Positions 1-6,892 of a DNA stretch of 10,831 bases are shown here, piece by piece (position 1 is the first letter of the stretch; every line of letters begins with the position of its first letter). Position numbers and translations under genes: made by a program. The DNA is from Prevotellaceae bacterium (GTDB lineage: Bacteria > Bacteroidota > Bacteroidia > Bacteroidales > Bacteroidaceae). The stretch spans positions 1 through 10,831 of the forward strand of contig JAUNIK010000055.1 in the NCBI GenBank assembly GCA_030523505.1, in the 5' to 3' direction. The notes under the pieces were generated by a model, which worked only from the letters and a program-made list of their open reading frames with translations, ran no database searches and had not been told where the DNA came from.

Positions 1-97
1 GGCAGAAGAAATCTAGGTCCCTACGGGGAAATCTTTATTTAGGAAATTATTACTATAAAAACAGATTTCTAGCGAAAGCAAAAAGATTTCTTCTGCC
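1..97. repeat. 97-bp element bounded by perfect 14-bp inverted repeats
   Basis: Bases 1-14 (GGCAGAAGAAATCT) are the exact reverse complement of 84-97. The interior is AT-rich and holds a further partial palindrome: AGAAATCT at 7-14 can also pair with AGATTTCT at 63-70, and the same octamer recurs at 141-148 just outside. There is no coding capacity. It could be a short non-autonomous element (MITE-like), a long hairpin in the 3' region of a gene lying to the left, or one end of a larger inverted repeat. The left arm begins at the first base of the window, so its true boundary and any target-site duplication cannot be judged. The repeat is seen directly; its nature is not known. Confidence 0.5.
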
Positions 98-110
98 CTA
101 CGAGCGAAGC

Positions 111-136
111 GGCGAAGCCGAGCGCCGGCTTTAGCC
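111..136. repeat. GC-rich hairpin in non-coding stretch
   Basis: AAGCCG (115-120) pairs with CGGCTT (126-131) over a 5-base loop, and GGC (111-113) can pair with GCC (134-136) outside a small internal loop. It sits in a GC-rich patch (about 98-155) that contrasts with the AT-rich DNA on both sides. No T-tract follows on either strand, so it is not an obvious terminator. Apart from this hairpin and the inverted repeat before it, I see no gene or promoter between 1 and 203. Confidence 0.3.
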
Positions 137-203
137 GTTCAGATTTCTCGCGCAGCGACTTGATAACCTAAGCATTCAAATACGAAACTGTATCTTTTGC
201 ATA

Positions 204-236
204 TAAAAAGAGCGCTACGGATGTCCGCAGCGCCCT
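204..236 (-). terminator. Intrinsic terminator of the htrA-like protease gene
   Basis: Read on the minus strand, a 12-bp stem (arms 225-236 and 209-220, two G-U pairs) closes a 4-base loop (221-224) and runs directly into five T residues (205-209 on the plus strand are A). It begins 25 bases after the stop codon of the protease gene. The stem length, GC content and T-tract make this a strong factor-independent terminator, and it points to monocistronic or last-gene transcription of the protease. Confidence 0.85.
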
Positions 237-261
237 TTGCTTGTTTATGTTATCGATGCTA

Positions 262-1650
262 TTACTTGTCGCCGAGTTCAACAGCGAAGTAGTCCTTCTT
301 GCCAGTTGGCCAGATACCCTTGATGTAAAGAGTCTGCTCCTTGTTTGCCGAAGCCTTCTCTACAGCCTCCTGCAAGTCGCTGATGCTCTTGATAGGAGTG
401 TCCTCAACCTTCTGGATGATGAAACCTCTTGAGATGCCGGCGTCCTTCAACTTACCGTTGTCAACCTTTGTAACCTCCAAACCGTAGGTAATCTCGAGGT
501 TGCTCTTCTGCTGCTCAGTGATAGGGCGGAACTGACCACCGAGAACATCCATATCATGGTTCTTCACTACATTGGTGTTGCCCTGGGCATTCTTCAGTGT
601 AACAGTCTTTGTAACGCTCTTCTTGTCGCGCATGTAAGTGATTGTCAACTTATCGCCTGGCTTCTTTGCATAGAGGATCTCCTGAAGTTCCGACATCTTT
701 GTAACCTTCTTGCCGTCGAGACTTGTGATGACATCGCCCTCCTTCAAACCAGCATCAGCACCCGAACCGTCGTCCTCAACCTTTGCTACATAGATACCAT
801 CGTTCACGCCAAGGTCAACCTCCTTGCCTTCAGCCTTCTCACGGTCGATATAATCGTGAGCGTTTGTACCCTGAATGCCGAGCATAGCACGCTGAACTGT
901 TCCGTAGGTCTTCAGATCATCGACCACCTTATTCATGATAGTAGTAGGAATGGCGAAACCATAACCGATGTTGCTGCCTGTTGGTGATGTAAGCATCGCA
1001 TTGATACCGATGAGCTCACCCTGAGTGTTCACAAGAGCACCACCCGAGTTGCCTGCGTTGATGGCAGCATCAGTCTGGATGAACGACTCCACACCGTTGG
1101 CACCGAGTGAACGAGCCTTTGCCGAAACGATACCAGCAGTAACGGTTGATGTGAGGTTGAATGGGTTACCCACAGCCAACACCCATTCGCCGACCTTCAA
1201 CTTGTCGGAATCACCGATAGGGAGAGCTGGAAGGTTCTTGCCGTCGATCTTGATGAGAGCAAGGTCGGTGGTCTTGTCTGTACCGATGATGCGGGCACTG
1301 AACTCACGGTTGTCGTTCAATGTGACGGTCAACTCGTCAGCACCTTCAACAACGTGGTTGTTGGTAACGATATAACCGTCAGCGCTGATGATGACACCCG
1401 AGCCACTTGCTTCCTTCTTTGGAGTCTGTACCTGACGCTTCTGCGAACCGCCACGACCACCACCGAAGAATCCGAATGGATCGAAGAAATCTCCGAATGG
1501 ATCGCCCTGCATCTCAACGGTCTGCACCTTTGAGTTCTGCACATACTTGATATGAACAACAGCAGGAAGTGCCTTCTCTGCAGCATAAGTCAAATCAACA
1601 GGCTGACCTGGCAATGCTGCCTGATTGCAGGCCGCGTTTACTTCAATCAA
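262..1650 (-). CDS. htrA: HtrA/DegP-family periplasmic serine protease (Do family)
   Basis: ATP-independent chaperone-protease expected to degrade or refold damaged proteins in the periplasm. The trypsin-like domain carries the full catalytic triad: His99 in TNNHVVEGA, Asp129 in TTDLALIKI and Ser202 in the GNSGGAL motif. Two PDZ domains follow, at about residues 250-350 and 375-460. A Gly/Phe-rich linker (PFGDFFDPFGFFGGG, about 51-65) precedes the protease domain, where HtrA proteins have the flexible LA-loop region. The frame given starts at a TTG (1650) only because no better in-frame start exists. The open frame continues upstream as a hydrophobic stretch (VSAVVFAAGS just before residue 1) that clearly belongs to a signal peptide. 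The likely ATG at 1718 is in another frame, so the gene as written has lost one base, or is frameshifted, in the signal peptide. The mature enzyme is otherwise intact. It is divergent from the trp operon and has its own promoter and terminator. The family call is secure; DegP versus DegQ cannot be told. Confidence 0.92.
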   Translation of the reverse strand: MIEVNAACNQAALPGQPVDLTYAAEKALPAVVHIKYVQNSKVQTVEMQGDPFGDFFDPFGFFGGGRGGSQKRQVQTPKKEASGSGVIISADGYIVTNNHVVEGADELTVTLNDNREFSARIIGTDKTTDLALIKIDGKNLPALPIGDSDKLKVGEWVLAVGNPFNLTSTVTAGIVSAKARSLGANGVESFIQTDAAINAGNSGGALVNTQGELIGINAMLTSPTGSNIGYGFAIPTTIMNKVVDDLKTYGTVQRAMLGIQGTNAHDYIDREKAEGKEVDLGVNDGIYVAKVEDDGSGADAGLKEGDVITSLDGKKVTKMSELQEILYAKKPGDKLTITYMRDKKSVTKTVTLKNAQGNTNVVKNHDMDVLGGQFRPITEQQKSNLEITYGLEVTKVDNGKLKDAGISRGFIIQKVEDTPIKSISDLQEAVEKASANKEQTLYIKGIWPTGKKDYFAVELGDK

Positions 1651-1667
1651 AGAACCTGCAGCAAAAA

Positions 1668-1718
1668 CTACGGCGCTGACACAGAGCGCTGATAGATGTA
1701 ATTCTTGAACTTTTTCAT
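1668..1718 (-). pseudogene. Out-of-frame start of the htrA signal peptide
   Basis: The ATG at 1718-1716 opens MKKFKNYIYQRSVSAP and stops at TAG (1670-1668). Its first residues are a typical lysine-rich signal-peptide n-region, but the hydrophobic core (LSALCVSAVVFAAGS) lies in the neighbouring frame that continues into the protease. Adding one T near 1694 would change the tail to ...KNYI-LSALCV... and join the two parts into a normal signal peptide. That makes a single-base deletion, or a sequencing or assembly error, the simplest reading. If real, the mutation would stop export or expression of the protease unless translation restarts or slips. The frame break is seen directly; the one-base explanation is inferred. 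Confidence 0.65.
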
Positions 1719-1817
1719 ATTCTTTCTTGTTTATGTTTGTTATTCTCGTTGTTTGTTATCTCAAAAATCACTAAGCAAGTTGCGTGCCTAACGCCACAAA
1801 ACTCGCTTTTCACGATG

Positions 1818-1825
1818 CAAAGGTA
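1818..1825 (-). promoter_or_regulatory. Probable Bacteroidetes -7 box for htrA
   Basis: On the minus strand this reads TACCTTTG, a perfect match to the Bacteroidetes -7 consensus TAnnTTTG. It lies about 100 bases upstream of the ATG at 1718, giving a 5' untranslated region of about 90 bases. A matching TTTG at the -33 position is not evident at the usual 19-20-bp spacing, so the site rests on the -7 box and its position. Confidence 0.5.
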
Positions 1826-2058
1826 GACGCAAAATTTGTTAATGTGCCATTTTGGCTCTTATCTTTATTCCAATTTAACAATTCCGGCACTTTGCTTAAC
1901 TGCTATTAAAAACCCGACGCGTTGTTTTTACATTCGTTTAAAGTCGGTGATGACTGCCAGATGACTGAAATTATGGCATATAATACCGGAATATAGTATT
2001 GCCGAAGCCACGTAAACGGCTTATTTTGTAGAAAATAGTAAAAATATTGCGATATTTA
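1826..2058. other. Divergent intergenic region, no gene seen
   Basis: This is the middle of the AT-rich region between the divergent htrA and trp promoters. No start codon with a credible downstream protein was seen on either strand. One imperfect hairpin can be drawn (GGCA near 1975 with TGCC near 2000, with a 4-base bulge in the left arm), but it has no conserved-looking features. An operator for either promoter may be here, but none could be recognised. Confidence 0.4.
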
Positions 2059-2089
2059 TTTGCAGATTGAATTATTATTTATATATTTG
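2059..2089 (+). promoter_or_regulatory. Bacteroidetes-type promoter of the trp operon
   Basis: TTTG at 2059-2062 and TATATTTG at 2082-2089 are separated by exactly 19 bp, matching the primary sigma-factor promoter of Bacteroidetes (TTTG, N19-21, TAnnTTTG). Transcription would start near 2095-2098. That is about 25 bases before the leader-peptide ATG, the short leader expected for an attenuated operon. Both boxes are seen; the start site is inferred. Confidence 0.75.
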
Positions 2090-2119
2090 CAAACGAATTT
2101 AATCAAATAGAGTATAAAT

Positions 2120-2170
2120 ATGAACTTTACAGTATCTACAGCATGGTGGTGGCGTAACTCAAGATTCTAA
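2120..2170 (+). CDS. trpL: trp operon leader peptide (Trp-Trp-Trp)
   Basis: A 16-residue open frame reads MNFTVSTAWWWRNSRF and then TAA. Three consecutive TGG codons at 2144-2152 are a signature that is very unlikely by chance directly upstream of a tryptophan operon. Ribosomes translating it would stall at the Trp codons when charged tRNA-Trp is scarce and otherwise run to the stop at 2168-2170. It sits between the promoter and a terminator, ahead of trpD. The peptide itself probably has no function beyond sensing. The arrangement resembles the Bacteroid-trp RNA motif known upstream of trp genes in this phylum; this is from memory and was not searched. Confidence 0.88.
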   Translation: MNFTVSTAWWWRNSRF

Positions 2171-2234
2171 AAGTCGTGAGTCGCGTAGCCGTGTAGATAA
2201 AAAGATATACAAGAGGCCTGCCGTTAATCACGAC
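2152..2234 (+). promoter_or_regulatory. trp attenuator: pause and antiterminator pairings
   Basis: Two alternative pairings can be drawn. An early hairpin joins 2152-2161 (last Trp codon to the end of the leader frame) with 2177-2186, nine pairs around one mismatch and including two G-U pairs. An antiterminator candidate joins GTCGTGA (2173-2179) exactly with TCACGAC (2228-2234), which overlaps the loop and the start of the 3' arm of the terminator. A ribosome stalled on the Trp codons would block the first hairpin and leave 2173-2179 free to disrupt the terminator. A ribosome at the stop codon would cover 2173-2179 and let the terminator form. The complementarity is seen directly; the switching is inferred from classical attenuation. 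Confidence 0.6.
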
Positions 2235-2246
2235 AGGTCTTTTTTA
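2211..2246 (+). terminator. trp leader terminator (attenuator stem)
   Basis: AGGCCTGCCG (2214-2223) pairs with CGACAGGTCT (2231-2240) as a 10-position stem with one G-U and one C-A mismatch, around a 7-base loop (2224-2230). The T-run at 2240-2245 follows immediately, and the A residues at 2211-2212 can extend the stem into it. It lies between the leader-peptide stop and trpD, so it would end transcription before the structural genes when tryptophan is plentiful. Confidence 0.82.
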
Positions 2247-2284
2247 TTAATAACAGGTACATTACCTTATAAACCGAAAACATT

Positions 2285-3289
2285 ATGAAAGAAGAATTGA
2301 GCAGAATTTTGAATCACGAGGAACTCTCGCGTGACACAATGCATAACATTCTGGTGGGTATCACTCAGGAAAAATATCCTGTAGAACAGATATCAGCATT
2401 GCTCACTGGTCTCCAGATGCGAGGCATCAGTGTGGATGAGTTGCTCGGATTCCGCGATGGTATCCTGTCAACAGGCGTTCCTGCCATACTCGATGCTCCA
2501 CGTTATATCGACATCGTCGGAACCGGTGGCGACCAGAAGAATACTTTCAATATTTCCACCTGTGCTTGTTTTGTTGTTGCTGGTGCTGGATATAAGGTTG
2601 CAAAGCATGGCAACTATGCCGCAACATCTGTCAGTGGAGCGAGCAATGTAATCGAACTCCATGGCGTGAAGTTCACCAACGACATCGACCAGCTCAACCG
2701 TTCTATCAACGAGTCGGGATTTGTCTATCTCCATGCTCCGCTGTTTGCACGTGCCATGAAGTTCGTGGCACCTATCCGCAAGCATATCTCGTTCCCAACG
2801 ATATTCAATCTTCTTGGTCCTATCGTCAACCCTTCACAGCCAAAGGCTCAGTTGCTTGGTGTTGCTACCTTGGATCAGATGCGTCTTTACAACAATGTCT
2901 ATCAGCGTCTGGGTGTTGACTATGGTATTGTCAATTCTATCGATGGCTATGATGAGATTTCGCTCACCGGCAACTTCAAGGTGACAACCAATAACTACGA
3001 GAAGATATTCAGTCCGAGCGATTTGCGTATGCCTGTCACTCAGGAAGAAGACCTTCGTGGTCGCTCAACCTCTACAAAGGAAGATGCGTGCGAGGTGTTC
3101 GATGCTGTTCTCGAGAATAGAGCAACCCTCAGCCAGACGAATGTTGTCCTTGCCAATGCAGCATTCGCCATCCAGGTGTTCGAGGGTGGCAAGTTGTCTA
3201 TCGAAGAGTGTCTTGCCAAGGCTCGCGAGTCGTTGGAGAGTGGTCGCGCTCTGGCTGTGTTGAAGAAGTATATCGAGGTGAATGGTTAA
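2285..3289 (+). CDS. trpD: Anthranilate phosphoribosyltransferase
   Basis: Transfers the phosphoribosyl group of PRPP to anthranilate, giving N-(5-phosphoribosyl)anthranilate, the second committed step of tryptophan synthesis. The 334 residues match the usual family length. An N-terminal helical domain (about 1-70) precedes the nucleoside phosphorylase-like fold. The PRPP-binding glycine loop GTGGD is at 79-83, NIST at 89-92 and KHGN at 107-110. Arg164 lies in the APIRK segment where the anthranilate-contacting Arg is found, and Asp222-Glu223 are the likely Mg2+ ligands. It is the first structural gene of the operon, about 40 bases after the leader terminator, and is followed by trpC after 17 bases. 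There is no fused TrpG domain; the glutaminase is separate at the far end of the operon. Confidence 0.96.
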   Translation: MKEELSRILNHEELSRDTMHNILVGITQEKYPVEQISALLTGLQMRGISVDELLGFRDGILSTGVPAILDAPRYIDIVGTGGDQKNTFNISTCACFVVAGAGYKVAKHGNYAATSVSGASNVIELHGVKFTNDIDQLNRSINESGFVYLHAPLFARAMKFVAPIRKHISFPTIFNLLGPIVNPSQPKAQLLGVATLDQMRLYNNVYQRLGVDYGIVNSIDGYDEISLTGNFKVTTNNYEKIFSPSDLRMPVTQEEDLRGRSTSTKEDACEVFDAVLENRATLSQTNVVLANAAFAIQVFEGGKLSIEECLAKARESLESGRALAVLKKYIEVNG

Positions 3290-3306
3290 TTCCTGCATTG
3301 TTTGTT

Positions 3307-4101
3307 ATGGCTGATATTCTGGAAGAGATAGTTGCGTGGAAACGTGTCGAGGTTGAGAATTTCAAGGCACTCCTTGCTCCTTCTATATTATATAATAAGG
3401 TGGAGCAGATGATTGCCGCTGATTCTTTCGTGCCAAGCATGCGCCAGACTTTGATTGATTCCCCTTCGGGCATCATTGCCGAATTCAAACGACGTTCGCC
3501 GTCAAAAGGATGGATAAAAGAGGAAGGGCGTGCCGACATCATTCCATTGTCTTATCAGCAGAACGGTGCTTCGGCGATAAGCATCCTCACCGACGAGAAA
3601 TATTTCGGCGGTTGTGATGAGTTCATCGTGACAGCACGCCAGAGTGGTGTTACCATTCCTGTGCTCTATAAGAACTTCGTCATCGATGAGTATCAGCTGT
3701 TCCAGGCTCGATTGTGTGGGGCTTCGGCAGTGCTTCTCATCGCAGCCGATTTGAAAAAGGATGAGTGTCGCCAATTGCTTCGTATGGCTCACGAACTGGG
3801 ATTGGAGGTGCTACTCGAGATGCACGGCGAGCGTGATATGGAGTATGCGGAACTCGAACCAGATATGTATGGCATCAACAACCGCAACCTCGGCACTTTC
3901 GTCACCGATGTAAACAACTCGTTCCTTATGGCGGAGCGTTTGCCAAAGGATGTTTGCAAAGTCAGTGAGAGTGGAATCAGTAATCCGAAGATTGTTGCCG
4001 AACTGCGTGATGCTGGTTTCAATGGATTCCTCATCGGCGAGTGCTTCATGAAGACAGCCGATCCGGGAGAAAGTTTAAAGAATTTTATATCACAACTATG
4101 A
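3307..4101 (+). CDS. trpC: Indole-3-glycerol-phosphate synthase
   Basis: Closes and decarboxylates CdRP to indole-3-glycerol phosphate, a cytoplasmic TIM-barrel enzyme. Its 264 residues are typical of the stand-alone form. Expected active-site residues are present: Lys61 in IAEFKRRSPSKG, Lys122 in VLYKNF, Glu171 in VLLEMH, Asn192 in GINNRNL and Glu221 in SESGI. The start at 3307 (MADILEEIV) was chosen over an in-frame ATG at 3208, which would extend the protein 33 residues back into trpD with unrelated sequence. It lies 17 bases after trpD, and its stop overlaps the trpF start by four bases (ATGA), which suggests translational coupling. TrpC and TrpF are separate proteins here, unlike the fused enterobacterial protein. 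Confidence 0.96.
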   Translation: MADILEEIVAWKRVEVENFKALLAPSILYNKVEQMIAADSFVPSMRQTLIDSPSGIIAEFKRRSPSKGWIKEEGRADIIPLSYQQNGASAISILTDEKYFGGCDEFIVTARQSGVTIPVLYKNFVIDEYQLFQARLCGASAVLLIAADLKKDECRQLLRMAHELGLEVLLEMHGERDMEYAELEPDMYGINNRNLGTFVTDVNNSFLMAERLPKDVCKVSESGISNPKIVAELRDAGFNGFLIGECFMKTADPGESLKNFISQL

Positions 4102-4775
4102 TAATAAAAGTATGTGGCTTGCGCGAGCCTGATAATATTCGCGCTGTTTCAGAACTGGATATTGATATGATTGGTTTTATCTTCTATCCAAAAAGTTCGC
4201 GCTTTGTGGAGATGCTCTCTTCCCGTGCGGGAATCATCCCTGACCGACTGGGCGAGGACACAAAGTCGTCGATTCTCTCTGGCAAGGTGAAGCGCGTGGG
4301 AGTGTTTGTCGATGAGATGGTGCAGAGCGTTGTGACTCGCATATATAACTTCCAACTCGATTTTGTTCAGTTGCATGGCGACGAACCAATAACATATATC
4401 GACAACCTCCGTGCTACCGTTGTGCCGGATATCCGTCCTGAACTGAAGGTAATCAAGGCTATCAGCGTTGCCTGCAAGGAAGACCTTGAGAAGGCAAAGC
4501 AATACGAGGGGCATGTTGATATGCTTCTGTTTGACACGAAGTGTGACAGTGTGGGTGGTTCTGGTGAGAAGTTCAACTGGGATTTCATCAACGAATACGA
4601 TGGTTCACTGCCGTTTATCCTCAGTGGAGGCATTGGACCTGACGATGTGGAGCGTGTGAAGGCTTTCGCTCATCCGAAGTGTGTGGGCATTGACCTGAAT
4701 TCGAAGTTCGAGACTGCTCCTGCGGTGAAGGATATCGACCTTCTCCGCGATTTTGTAGCAAAGATAAGAAACTAA
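4098..4775 (+). CDS. trpF: Phosphoribosylanthranilate isomerase
   Basis: Catalyses the Amadori rearrangement of phosphoribosylanthranilate to CdRP, the substrate of TrpC. The 225-residue TIM-barrel protein has Cys6 (general base) in MIIKVCGLR and Asp146 (general acid) in LLFDTK, with QLHGDE at 91-96 and phosphate-binding glycines in the SGGIGPDD stretch (176-183). The start at 4098 overlaps the trpC stop. An upstream in-frame ATG at 4041 lies inside trpC and would add 19 residues foreign to the family. An insertion of moderate length (about 40-62, SSRAGIIPDR...) follows the PKSSRFV segment. It is probably a loop variant typical of the phylum and does not disturb the active-site motifs. Confidence 0.95.
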   Translation: MIIKVCGLREPDNIRAVSELDIDMIGFIFYPKSSRFVEMLSSRAGIIPDRLGEDTKSSILSGKVKRVGVFVDEMVQSVVTRIYNFQLDFVQLHGDEPITYIDNLRATVVPDIRPELKVIKAISVACKEDLEKAKQYEGHVDMLLFDTKCDSVGGSGEKFNWDFINEYDGSLPFILSGGIGPDDVERVKAFAHPKCVGIDLNSKFETAPAVKDIDLLRDFVAKIRN

Positions 4776-4790
4776 AAAACAACCAAAGAT

Positions 4791-5570
4791 ATGGCTAATA
4801 AAATCAACCAGCTTTTTGCCGCCAATACCGACAGAAAGTTACTTTCATTGTATTTCTGCGCAGGTTATCCTACGCTGGAAGGTACTGCCGATGTCATCAA
4901 GACTCTCGAGCGTCGTGGCATCGATATGATTGAGGTGGGCATACCGTTCTCTGACCCTATGGCCGACGGTCCTGTCATTCAGAATGCTGCCACCAACGCT
5001 CTTCGTAATGGCATGACTCTCCGTAAGTTGTTCGGTCAGTTGAAGGCTATCAAGGACGAGGTGCAGATTCCGTTGGTGCTCATGGGCTATCTCAATGTCA
5101 TCATGCAGTATGGCATCGAGGCATTCTGCCAGTCGTGTGTGGAGTGTGGCGTGTCGGGAGCAATCATCCCTGACCTTCCGTTCAAGGATTATATGGAAGA
5201 GGTGAAGCCTATCGCCGACAAGTATGACATCCGTATCATCATGCTCATCACTCCAGAGACCAGCGAGGAGCGTATCCGTTTCATCGACGATCATACTGAT
5301 GGATTTATCTATATGGTGTCATCGGCTTCAATCACCGGTGCACAGAAGAGTTTCAACGAGGCAAAGCAGGAGTATTTCCAGCGCATCAACGCCATGAACC
5401 TGAAAAATCCTCGTATGATTGGTTTCGGCATCAGCAACAAGCAGACTCTCGAGTCGTCACAGCAGAATGCCGCCGGCGCCATCATCGGTTCAAAGTTTGT
5501 CAGTCTTCTCAATGAAAAGCATGATCCTGACAAAGCTCTTGATGCCTTGTTTGAAGCATTGGATAAATAA
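4791..5570 (+). CDS. trpA: Tryptophan synthase alpha chain
   Basis: Cleaves indole-3-glycerol phosphate to glyceraldehyde 3-phosphate and indole, which is channelled to TrpB. It has 259 residues, close to the usual length. The catalytic pair is Glu48 in MIEVGIPFSDP and Asp59 in MADGPVIQ. The MGYLN segment and PDLPFKDY follow, and the phosphate-binding glycines lie in IGFGIS and GAIIGSKFV near the C-terminus. It begins 15 bases after trpF and is followed, after 45 bases, by trpB. The alpha-before-beta order is the reverse of that in enterobacteria. Confidence 0.96.
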   Translation: MANKINQLFAANTDRKLLSLYFCAGYPTLEGTADVIKTLERRGIDMIEVGIPFSDPMADGPVIQNAATNALRNGMTLRKLFGQLKAIKDEVQIPLVLMGYLNVIMQYGIEAFCQSCVECGVSGAIIPDLPFKDYMEEVKPIADKYDIRIIMLITPETSEERIRFIDDHTDGFIYMVSSASITGAQKSFNEAKQEYFQRINAMNLKNPRMIGFGISNKQTLESSQQNAAGAIIGSKFVSLLNEKHDPDKALDALFEALDK

Positions 5571-5615
5571 AAAACATATGTCATTTTGTCATTCTGTCTA
5601 AAAAAAGGAAAAACC

Positions 5616-6806
5616 ATGGGCAATTATAAAGTTGATAATAACGGTTTCTACGGCAATTACGGTGGAGCCTATATTCCAGAAATACTATATAAAACGGTGA
5701 AGGACCTTGAGGCAGCCTATCTGCCTATCATCGAGAGTGAGGAGTTCAAGCAGGAGTTCCACGCTCTGCTGAAGGATTATGTCGGTCGTCCGTCACCTCT
5801 TTATTACGCTAAGCGCATGAGCGAGCGCTATGGCTGTCAGCTTTACCTGAAGCGCGAAGACCTCAACCACACCGGTGCTCATAAAATCAATAATGCCCTT
5901 GGCCAGATTCTTCTCGCAAAGAAGATGGGCAAGAGTCGTATCATCGCCGAGACGGGTGCTGGTCAGCATGGTGTTGCCACAGCCACCGCTTGTGCCCTGA
6001 TGGACATGCCTTGCGTGGTGTATATGGGTGCTCTTGATGTCCAGCGTCAGCATGTCAATGTAGAACGAATGAAGATGCTTGGTGCTACCGTTGTGCCTGT
6101 TCAGAGTGGCAACAAAACTCTCAAAGATGCTACCAATGAAGCAATCCGCGACTGGTGCTGCCATCCATCCGACACATTCTATATCATCGGTTCTACCGTT
6201 GGTCCTCATCCTTATCCTGAGATGGTGGCTCGTCTGCAGAGTGTCATCTCCGAAGAGATAAAATGGCAGTTGCAGGAAAAGATTGGCCGCGACTATCCTG
6301 ATTATCTCATGGCATGTGTGGGTGGCGGTTCGAATGCCGCTGGTACAATCTATCATTATATTGAAGACGAGCGTGTGAAGATTATCCTCGGTGAGGCGGG
6401 TGGTCTTGGTGTCAACACCGATAAGACGGCGGCTTCTATGCAGGTTGGAACGGTCGGAATCCTTCATGGTTCGCGTATCAAAGTGATGCAGACCGAGGAT
6501 GGACAGATCATCGAACCGTATTCCATCTCGGCGGGTCTCGACTACCCTGGTGCTGGTCCGTTGCATTGCAACCTCTACGACACTGGTCGTGCTCAGGTCC
6601 TTCCTGCCAACGATGATGAGGCTCTGGCTGCAGCGTTCGAACTGACCCGCATGGAGGGTATCATCCCTGCCCTTGAGTCAGCCCATGCTCTGGCTCTGTT
6701 GCCAAAGGTGAAGGCTCAGTTCAAACCTACCGATGTTGTTGTCCTCACCGTCTCAGGCCGTGGCGACAAAGACCTCGATACCTATCTCGCCAATCAGCCT
6801 CGTTAG
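5616..6806 (+). CDS. trpB: Tryptophan synthase beta chain
   Basis: PLP enzyme that condenses indole with serine to give tryptophan, working as an alpha2-beta2 complex with TrpA. It has 396 residues, the normal length for the TrpB1 type. PLP forms a Schiff base with Lys90 in HTGAHKINN. Glu112 in ETGAGQHG is the catalytic acid, and GGGSN (236-240) binds the cofactor phosphate. The start at 5616 was chosen over an ATG at 5586 because the protein then begins [17 protein letters not shown], as family members do, and because an AAAAAAGGAA purine-rich site lies just upstream. It is followed by two copies of a palindromic repeat before trpE. In the order I recall from Bacteroides, trpB is first in the operon; here it is fifth. 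Confidence 0.96.
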   Translation: MGNYKVDNNGFYGNYGGAYIPEILYKTVKDLEAAYLPIIESEEFKQEFHALLKDYVGRPSPLYYAKRMSERYGCQLYLKREDLNHTGAHKINNALGQILLAKKMGKSRIIAETGAGQHGVATATACALMDMPCVVYMGALDVQRQHVNVERMKMLGATVVPVQSGNKTLKDATNEAIRDWCCHPSDTFYIIGSTVGPHPYPEMVARLQSVISEEIKWQLQEKIGRDYPDYLMACVGGGSNAAGTIYHYIEDERVKIILGEAGGLGVNTDKTAASMQVGTVGILHGSRIKVMQTEDGQIIEPYSISAGLDYPGAGPLHCNLYDTGRAQVLPANDDEALAAAFELTRMEGIIPALESAHALALLPKVKAQFKPTDVVVLTVSGRGDKDLDTYLANQPR

Positions 6807-6810
6807 CATA

Positions 6811-6878
6811 GTGTCCCCTTCCTCGCCATTTTTGGCGAGGCCCTGTGTTCCTTTCCTCGCCATTTTTGGCGAGGCCCT
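6811..6878 (+). repeat. Tandem pair of palindromic repeats between trpB and trpE
   Basis: Two 34-bp units (6811-6844 and 6845-6878) abut and differ at two positions. Each contains CCTCGCCA-TTTT-TGGCGAGG, an 8-bp perfect stem with a 4-base loop (6821-6840 and 6855-6874), preceded by a GTGT(C/T)CC(C/T)TT box and followed by CCCT. No T-tract follows either stem, so they are not ordinary terminators. The same element recurs between trpE and trpG. It is probably a REP-like intergenic repeat that would form two RNA hairpins in the trp messenger and may influence its processing or stability. Confidence 0.85.
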
Positions 6879-6892
6879 AATTAAAAAGAATT

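Noticed and set aside
1700..1718. Programmed -1 frameshift at the GAAAAAG run after the htrA ATG
   Set aside because: The run is slippery-looking and a -1 shift would reach the protease frame, but it is directly at the start codon, with no stimulatory stem or upstream Shine-Dalgarno seen. A missing base near 1694 gives a more natural signal peptide. Kept only as an alternative within the frameshift finding.
1972..2004. Hairpin in the divergent intergenic region as an operator or small RNA
   Set aside because: The arms match only with a 4-base bulge, the loop is AT-rich, and there is neither a T-tract nor a dedicated promoter.
5793..6566. Minus-strand open frame of 257 codons opposite trpB
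   Set aside because: Antisense shadow of a highly conserved enzyme gene, rich in His, Thr and Arg with no recognisable domain.
6855..6890. Intrinsic terminator between trpB and trpE
   Set aside because: The stems are strong, but what follows is CCCTAATTAAAAAG with no T-tract, and the operon continues downstream.
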